64,000 nt of DNA from NCBI GenBank assembly GCA_943372215.1, contig CALRXU020000007.1, positions 1 through 64,000 on the forward strand. Reading direction: 5' to 3'. The stretch comes from UBA6183 sp943372215. Its GTDB lineage: Bacteria > Bacteroidota > Bacteroidia > UKL13-3. The notes beneath the pieces are model-generated. The model ran no database searches. It was not told the DNA's origin and worked only from the letters and a program-made list of their open reading frames with translations. Both the position numbers and the translations under genes were made by a program. Position 1 is the stretch's first letter; the number at the start of each line of letters is the position of its first letter. This document shows, piece by piece, positions 59,565 through 64,000 of the stretch.

Positions 59565-59670
59565 TACAGGTGACATATATGCTTTAAAGAATTACTTAGA
59601 TAAAACGTTTCTTAAATTCAAATTATCGAGAAAGTCTAAGTTTGCTTTTATGAAATCTAATGGATAGGAC

Positions 59671-59678
59671 TATCTTTG
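59671..59678 (+). promoter_or_regulatory. TAnnTTTG box (TATCTTTG) before the defence pair
   Basis: 65 bases before the ATPase ATG. A TTTTA lies 20 bases upstream instead of TTG, so the -33 half is weak. Confidence 0.4.
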
Positions 59679-59743
59679 TTTTAGAGTAACGATTTTACTT
59701 TATTTTCGGAGCTTTGTGCAAAACGAAAAAGAATGATTAACAG

Positions 59744-61009
59744 ATGATAATTGACAAAATAAGCATACGGAATTTCAAGGGTTTCGAAACAAAGGAAATT
59801 CCTCTAAACAAACAATTTACTGTTGCAGTTGGTAGTAATGCCTCTGGCAAGACAACCCTATTGAAAGCATTAGAAATTTCTTTGGGAGAATACTTGCAAT
59901 GTTTACCATTACCAAAAGGAGAAAGTATTCACAAAAGACAATTCTCTCAAAGCGATAGATTTGTTAAGTGGAGTACCAAATTATTGGACTACATACCAAA
60001 CGAAGGCAATCCAAGAATTGATGCGTACGGCTCTTTTCTTGGAAAAGATGTTAAATGGGCAAGAGAATTGGTTGGCAAAGCAACCACTCATAATAAACTG
60101 CTTGCTGGCGAATTAATAGATGTCGTTGATAGCTTACTTTCAACAAGAAAAAAAGAGGAAAATGTAATTTTACCTATAGTTGCCACATACGGAATTGAGA
60201 GAAGAGTATCCCAGTTTCGTAAAGGTGAAGAAAAAAGTAAAAGACGTAGTAGATTAGAGAAGGCTTTTTTAGGGGCGTTAAGAGATACCGTTGACTTTGA
60301 TGGAGTAATTGACTGGCTACATGACTATGAAAATGAACTAAAGTATGAAAGGGAGTTTCACGGAACTCGTGACGCATTATTTGAAGCTATAGGACTAGCT
60401 ATACCATATTTGGAAGACATTAGTTACAACACAAGATATGAGCAGTTAGAAGCATTAGTTAAGGTAGAAGAACGACATCATGGAAAAAAGCTTCACAATA
60501 ATATGAGTGACGGTTTTAAAGCTATGTTGAATATTGTAGCCGAATTAGCATACCGTTGTGTCGTACTAAATGGGTTTAAGGGAAAAGATGCAGTTAAAGA
60601 AACTCCTGGCATAGTCCTTATTGACGAATTGGATATGCACTTGCACCCCAATTGGCAACGCCATGTTGTCACCGATTTACGAAAAGCTTTTCCACTAATA
60701 CAATTTATTGCAACAACACACTCTCCATTTATAACACAATCTCTTTCTAGTGAGGGTGTGATCAATTTAGACGAACCCAAAGATATTGATCCAAGTAAAA
60801 TGAGAGTGGACGAAGTTGCTACATCTGTTATGGGTGTTGATAGTGCTTACTCTAAAGGTAATGAGGAGTTATATCAACAAGCTAAAACGATTCTTTCAAG
60901 TATTAACGGAAATGCCACACCATCTGAAATAGCAGAAGAAATAAGTAAAGTACACGACCCCGCTGTTAGAGCTTTTCTTGAACTAAATAAAATGGCTAAC
61001 AGAAAATAA
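59744..61009 (+). CDS. ABC-type ATPase, Septu PtuA-like
   Basis: 421 residues. The N-terminus IDKISIRNFKGFE is typical of RecF/OLD-like ATPases. Walker A GSNASGKTT is at 30-38, an ABC-signature-like MSDGFKAML near 254, Walker B IVLIDE at 290-295 followed by LDMHLHP, and the H-loop ATTHSPF with H326. There is no TOPRIM domain, which argues against OLD and Gabija A. With the HNH gene one base downstream, it matches the PtuA half of the Septu anti-phage system. Codon use and A/T content differ from the core genes by eye, which fits transfer. Confidence 0.75.
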   Translation: MIIDKISIRNFKGFETKEIPLNKQFTVAVGSNASGKTTLLKALEISLGEYLQCLPLPKGESIHKRQFSQSDRFVKWSTKLLDYIPNEGNPRIDAYGSFLGKDVKWARELVGKATTHNKLLAGELIDVVDSLLSTRKKEENVILPIVATYGIERRVSQFRKGEEKSKRRSRLEKAFLGALRDTVDFDGVIDWLHDYENELKYEREFHGTRDALFEAIGLAIPYLEDISYNTRYEQLEALVKVEERHHGKKLHNNMSDGFKAMLNIVAELAYRCVVLNGFKGKDAVKETPGIVLIDELDMHLHPNWQRHVVTDLRKAFPLIQFIATTHSPFITQSLSSEGVINLDEPKDIDPSKMRVDEVATSVMGVDSAYSKGNEELYQQAKTILSSINGNATPSEIAEEISKVHDPAVRAFLELNKMANRK

Positions 61010-61010
61010 T

Positions 61011-61772
61011 ATGCGCCCCATAACAAAACCTGCTTGTCCCACTGTTGGAGTTGTTCCCAAAAACGTAACGGATTTTCATTATTGGAAGGCAGATTTAGAA
61101 ACTGCTATTGGTATGTTCTGCACTTATTGTGGTATGCGATTAAACAATAGCCCACAAGTTGAACATGTAGTTCCTCAAAATCCAATGGTTGGAAACCCCA
61201 CTGGCAATCCATTGGCTTGGGACAATGTTGTTTTTTCATGTGCTCCATGTAATGGCGCTGGCGGCAAAGGCAACAAAGACTATAATGAAAAGGACCACTA
61301 CATGCCTGAAAAACATAACACACTTTTGCCTTTTAGATATCCTCTATCGTCAACAAACGGACATGTAACAGTTGAAATCGCAAATGGCCTTTCAGCACAT
61401 CAACAAGCAAAAGCAAGAGCAACCATTGCTGTTTTCAATTTTCAGAATATTGATGACCGAGAAAACAAAGTAGATTATAGGAGTAGCGAGCGATGGCAAG
61501 CAAAACAATCGGTAGATGCCTCTTTTCAAGTTTTTAGCCTCATCAAAATTTCCGACCCTACAAACCTGAATATAGCGGCTGATATGGTTGCAACAATTGC
61601 TGTGGGAATCGGTTTTTTTCAACTTTGGATTGACACATTTATCAATGAGCCTGATGTTCTAAAAAAGTTGATACACCAAAATTTTCATCCCGGAACACAT
61701 CAACAAAGTTTTGACCCTGTAACTGGTAAACCTTGCAATCGAAATCCTTTAAATGTGGCAGACTCTATTTAA
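61011..61772 (+). CDS. HNH-type nuclease, Septu PtuB-like
   Basis: 253 residues starting one base after the ATPase stop. C37-T-Y-C40 and C77-A-P-C80 bracket a beta-beta-alpha metal core with E51-H52-V-V-P, W70-D-N72 and C-N-G-x-G-GKGNKDY. This order (CxxC, EH, WxN, CxxCN) is that of PtuB-type HNH nucleases. It should cleave nucleic acid when released or activated by the ATPase during phage infection. The C-terminal half has no motif I recognise. Confidence 0.72.
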   Translation: MRPITKPACPTVGVVPKNVTDFHYWKADLETAIGMFCTYCGMRLNNSPQVEHVVPQNPMVGNPTGNPLAWDNVVFSCAPCNGAGGKGNKDYNEKDHYMPEKHNTLLPFRYPLSSTNGHVTVEIANGLSAHQQAKARATIAVFNFQNIDDRENKVDYRSSERWQAKQSVDASFQVFSLIKISDPTNLNIAADMVATIAVGIGFFQLWIDTFINEPDVLKKLIHQNFHPGTHQQSFDPVTGKPCNRNPLNVADSI

Positions 61773-61793
61773 CTATTCGCATATTCAGACGAA

Positions 61794-61807
61794 GGGCTTC
61801 TGCTAAC
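61794..61807. repeat. Right inverted repeat of the defence unit
   Basis: GGGCTTCTGCTAAC, inverse of 59551-59564 with one mismatch. Its GCTAAC is also the first element of the palindrome at 61802-61934. Confidence 0.45.
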
Positions 61808-61934
61808 AGCGGTCTTGCGCCATTGCCGTTAACTTACTAAAATTCAATATTTCGTTTCGCATTTATTTTTATCTTAGCAGGACAAATTAACTTTCCGTAA
61901 ACGGCAACAGCGCAAGGCCACGGAACGTTATAGC
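61802..61934. repeat. Long imperfect palindrome between defence pair and DUF1877 gene (site A)
   Basis: The left arm (61802-61833) begins GCTAACAGCGG and the right arm (61896-61934) ends AACGTTATAGC. In the core, 61811-61832 pairs with 61898-61919 at 18 of 22 positions. About 62 A/T-rich bases lie between the arms. The form, a long imperfect palindrome between two same-strand genes, resembles cassette recombination sites, but the classical attC core GTTRRRY is not met. Confidence 0.6.
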
Positions 61935-61954
61935 TTATTTTAAAATCAAACCGA

Positions 61955-62508
61955 ATGAGCCGATCCGTAACTCTATATCGAGTGTCTCAAAACAGTTTTA
62001 AACAACTTGAGATATCAAAAGGGATGATTCCATTTGATACTGTTTACGCAAAGTCTTACATAACGTTAGACCAAGCATCTGGGCTTGAATATATATTATC
62101 CAAGGGTAAAAGCGACCATGAAACAGAACTAATAAGGGAGATTTTTGCCCCGGAACTATAATTGGTTTAAAAGAGTTTGAAGCCTTAACAATTGATGACC
62201 GTTTTGAATTCCTTCATACCAAAGAAATAATTTCATATATAAATCTAGATACCATTGCGGAAATTAATAGTTTAATCAATAATGTTTCCAAAGAAGAGAT
62301 TGGCTTAAATTATAATTCAGATGAACTGAACGCTAAAGAAATATACTCCATCAATTGGCACAATGACAATTCTCCTAATCTTACCTACAATGAAAGACAC
62401 ATTTTGGAAGGATTTTCTAAACTTCAATTGATATTTAAGAAGGCGACAGTGGATGGAGATTATATCATTGTAGATTATGGAGGTTGGAACTCTGAACTCA
62501 AATATTAG
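61955..62508 (+). pseudogene. DUF1877 (YfbM-like) gene with a frameshift
   Basis: The first frame from ATG 61955 gives 68 residues (MSRSVTLYRVSQNSFKQL...) and stops at 62159-62161. From about 62149 the coding potential continues in the frame one base back to TAG at 62506-62508. That part has DDRFEFLH, NSDELNAKEIYSINW and ILEGFSKLQLIFKKA, which match the DUF1877/YfbM pattern. Joined, they make about 184 residues, the family size. A missing base in the T5 or C4 run at 62142-62151 would explain it. It may be a real decay or a sequencing error. Confidence 0.65.
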
Positions 62509-62509
62509 A

Positions 62510-62709
62510 AAACGGCATATAGCTGCACAACTTGTCCCAAACCACGGGATTGGCAAAAGCATGGTTTCCCTGCCTAGGCGGGACAAACTATGCTCCGCTT
62601 GACGGGATTTAGTAATTGATTAATTCGTTTCCTTAAGCTACATTTGAGCATAAACGCAGGCTCATTGCAACACTTGTTCCGCTTGCGGGATTTGCAAAAC
62701 CGTTAGCTG
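62510..62709. repeat. Repeat-rich boundary between DUF1877 and secreted unknown (site B)
   Basis: Starts AACGGCATATAGC and ends CCGTTAGCTGTG. Inside are the inverted pair TTGTCCC (62532-62538) and GGGACAA (62580-62586), and two near-identical direct repeats at 62591-62610 and 62675-62693 (TGCTCCGCTTGACGGGATTT, with T and a missing base in the second). It separates two same-strand accessory genes in the same way as site A. Confidence 0.5.
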
Positions 62710-62759
62710 TGATTTTACAAACAACCGAGATTAAAAATTTAACCATACAAAACAAAGAC

Positions 62760-63311
62760 ATGAAAATAAGATATATCATTTTTCTATTAATAGGAATTTT
62801 GACAAGCTCTTTTAAATCGGCTGACCAAATAGAGACAAACAACCTGTCAGCTTTAGTTATTAAGTTAACATATGATTCTTACGGAATGACGGGATTTGGC
62901 GGGAGTTTGAAAGTACGAAATCTCGAGACAAATGAGGTTTTTGAAAGTAAGTCGAGGATAGGATTTAATCCATTTGTGATTATTGAAAATTTACCCCTAG
63001 GTAATTATAAGGTTGAAGAGTTAAAAATCAATTCTGGATCTAATGTTTTAACATCTCGGAATGACCTTGAGTTTAACCAACTAAAACTTGACACATCAAA
63101 AGTTTATTATCTCGGCAGTTATTTGACAGAAAAAATTCCGCCAATGATGGAATTAAACTTTCAAATAACAAGAACTGAAAATGATGAAACAAAAAAGATT
63201 TATAAGCAGCTAAAAAAGAAGTCGGAAAACTGGCTAAAATTACAAATTGACTTTGAGCAAAGATTATTAATAAATGACAGCACGACAATTAAAATAAAAA
63301 ACTACCGCTAA
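62760..63311 (+). CDS. Small secreted protein of unknown function
   Basis: 183 residues from ATG 62760 (MKIRYIIFLLIGILTSSFKSA signal peptide); the longer frame starts with GTG inside site B. The mature part has strands such as LVIKLTYDSYGMTGFGGSLKVRNLET and ENLPLGNYKVEELKIN, like a small transthyretin-like or carboxypeptidase-like beta-sandwich, then KVYYLGSYL and a basic tail. I do not recognise the family. Its location between palindromic boundaries suggests a mobile accessory gene. Confidence 0.55.
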   Translation: MKIRYIIFLLIGILTSSFKSADQIETNNLSALVIKLTYDSYGMTGFGGSLKVRNLETNEVFESKSRIGFNPFVIIENLPLGNYKVEELKINSGSNVLTSRNDLEFNQLKLDTSKVYYLGSYLTEKIPPMMELNFQITRTENDETKKIYKQLKKKSENWLKLQIDFEQRLLINDSTTIKIKNYR

Positions 63312-63391
63312 CAACCATTTTACAAAAGCAGGGGGGGGGGCGTGCTTCTATTAAAATGAAGTGCTAAAATCCCCGCTTTCGCAAAGTAAAA
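63306..63391. repeat. Imperfect palindrome with a G10 run after the secreted unknown (site C)
   Basis: Begins GCTAACAACC. TTTTACAAAAGCAGGGG (from 63318) pairs imperfectly with CCCCGCTTTCGCAAAGTAAAA (63371-63391). A run of ten G lies at 63331-63340, exceptional in this A/T-rich window. It follows the stop of the secreted unknown by a few bases. Confidence 0.5.
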
Positions 63392-63445
63392 AAAAGCAAC
63401 TCCAGGCTTAAAAACCCCATGCAAAGTTGCCTCTTTTTTTACTTT
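63383..63445 (+). terminator. Large hairpin with A and T runs
   Basis: AAAGTAAAAAAAAGCAACT (63383-63401) pairs with AGTTGC...TTTTTTTACTTT (63425-63445) with two mismatches, 23-base loop. It could act as a terminator for the secreted unknown in either direction, and it shares its left arm with the end of site C. Confidence 0.5.
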
Positions 63446-63495
63446 ACCCTTCCGCGTGCCCGTCCCCATTGAATATAACCGCTGCATTAATTCCA

Positions 63496-63525
63496 TTGTC
63501 GTCTTACTTTCTTAACTTAACTTCG
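63496..63525 (+). promoter_or_regulatory. Bacteroidota-type promoter of the response regulator
   Basis: TTG (63496-63498), a 19-base spacer and TAACTTCG (63518-63525), four bases before the ATG at 63530. The transcript would be nearly leaderless. Confidence 0.6.
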
Positions 63526-63529
63526 AATC

Positions 63530-63997
63530 ATGATTTCCCAAAACATAACCATTCTCCTTGCCGATGACAACAATGACGATTGCCTTCTTTTTAAAGAGGC
63601 ATTAAAAGAGCTGCCGGTATCCTCCCATCTTAGTATAGTGCATGATGGCGACCAGCTTATGGAGCAACTCACCCAAAAAGAAACCAAGCTGCCCGATGTT
63701 CTTTTCCTCGACCTTCACATGCCTCGAAAAAACGGCTTCGCCTCTTTAGGAGCAATAAAACGCAACACTGAACTCCAGCAACTTCCGGTTATCATACTCT
63801 CCTCCGTTTCGGAGCAAGAGAGTGTTAAGAATGTTTTCAGGGACGCAGCGCACTATTACATCTGTAAACCCGCAAATTTTTCGCAACTGAAAAAAGTAAT
63901 TTATGAAGCCCTTATGCTTATCACGCAGAAAAATAACCCGTTGCCAAACAAAGAAAGTTTTATCATTACAGGTTATTCAACAATAATTCCAAATTGA
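63530..63997 (+). CDS. Single-domain response regulator (CheY/Rcp1-like)
   Basis: 155 residues made almost wholly of a receiver: LLADDNNDDCLLF holds the acidic pocket, VLFLDLHMPRKNG the phospho-acceptor aspartate (about D63), LSSVSEQ the threonine/serine site and ICKPANFSQL the lysine. The RPxNG loop type (MPRKNG) and the two-residue insertion after the acidic pair resemble Rcp1-like regulators that pair with phytochrome-type or hybrid kinases. No kinase lies within the window. The gene is complete, ending three bases before the window end. Confidence 0.9.
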   Translation: MISQNITILLADDNNDDCLLFKEALKELPVSSHLSIVHDGDQLMEQLTQKETKLPDVLFLDLHMPRKNGFASLGAIKRNTELQQLPVIILSSVSEQESVKNVFRDAAHYYICKPANFSQLKKVIYEALMLITQKNNPLPNKESFIITGYSTIIPN

Positions 63998-64000
63998 CAT

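Larger units (their letters stand above)
59268..59743. other. Gene-free stretch before the defence pair
   Basis: No plausible gene of 30 codons or more on the plus strand. It contains two copies of AAAATGCATCCATAT at 59488-59502 and 59530-59544, a GTTAGCAGAAACCC end repeat at 59551-59564, and a TATCTTTG box at 59671-59678. Confidence 0.6.

Noticed and set aside
59324..59576. Minus-strand frames of 63-72 codons containing two copies of MDAF
   Set aside because: They follow the AAAATGCATCCATAT repeats and have no start signal or recognisable fold.
59744..61772. Gabija or OLD-type system
   Set aside because: The ATPase has no TOPRIM domain and the partner is an HNH nuclease rather than a UvrD-like helicase.
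61802..63391. Classical integron attC sites
   Set aside because: The core GTTRRRY/RYYYAAC rules are not met and no integron integrase is seen. Only cassette-like structure can be claimed.
1..64000. tRNA, rRNA or insertion sequence
   Set aside because: I found no cloverleaf, rRNA-like block or transposase frame on either strand by eye.

Overview
The window looks like a chromosomal segment of a Bacteroidota bacterium, probably a free-living, gliding or surface-associated, aerobic type. The signs are: three complete secreted proteins and one secreted hydrolase ending in type IX secretion (T9SS) C-terminal sorting domains; a GEVED/PKD surface protein at the left edge; two TonB-dependent receptors with N-terminal carboxypeptidase-like domains; a fused SecDF; a LytS/LytTR two-component pair; and many genes preceded by the Bacteroidota promoter pattern TTG/TTTG-N18-21-TAnnTTTG. 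No tRNA, rRNA, CRISPR array or insertion sequence was recognised.

Layout. 1-4.7 kb: partial surface protein, a secreted unknown, an SRPBCC/GyrI-like membrane-anchored protein and a lytic transglycosylase. 4.7-9 kb: yicC-gmk-nadD operon, an AlkB-type monooxygenase and exbB-exbD. 9.1-12 kb: rocD-hutH operon (ornithine and histidine to glutamate pathway). 12-12.7 kb: a 48-residue small protein plus a nucleotidyltransferase, a candidate toxin-antitoxin-like pair. 12.7-28 kb: SBBP-repeat T9SS protein, DUF748 protein, small membrane ORF, OmpA-family protein, secDF, ribH, a lipoprotein diheme cytochrome c, TPR protein, pdhA, then recF-dciA-like-thiN on the plus strand. 28-35.4 kb: a T9SS protein with a 1.8-kb internal duplication and a TonB receptor. 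35.5-42.8 kb: kbl, prmA, LytTR regulator and kinase, a secreted serine hydrolase, hutU. 43.2-55.7 kb: a single 4164-residue T9SS adhesin-like protein with three beta-helix modules and four IPT/TIG domains, one fifth of the window. 55.8-59.2 kb: a three-gene operon (His/Cys-rich secreted protein, TonB receptor, lipoprotein), probably for metal uptake. 59.3-63.5 kb: an accessory stretch, all on the plus strand.

The accessory stretch is the most unusual part. It holds a Septu-like defence pair (ABC-type ATPase plus HNH nuclease), a frameshifted DUF1877 gene and a small secreted unknown. These are separated by 90-200 bp imperfect palindromes or repeats that carry GCTAAC/GTTAGC ends, like units of a gene-cassette array. 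Inverted 14-bp repeats bracket the defence pair. A single-domain response regulator ends the window.

Core genes are packed in short operons closed by clear hairpin terminators. All functional calls rest on motifs and family resemblance read by eye; no database search was run.
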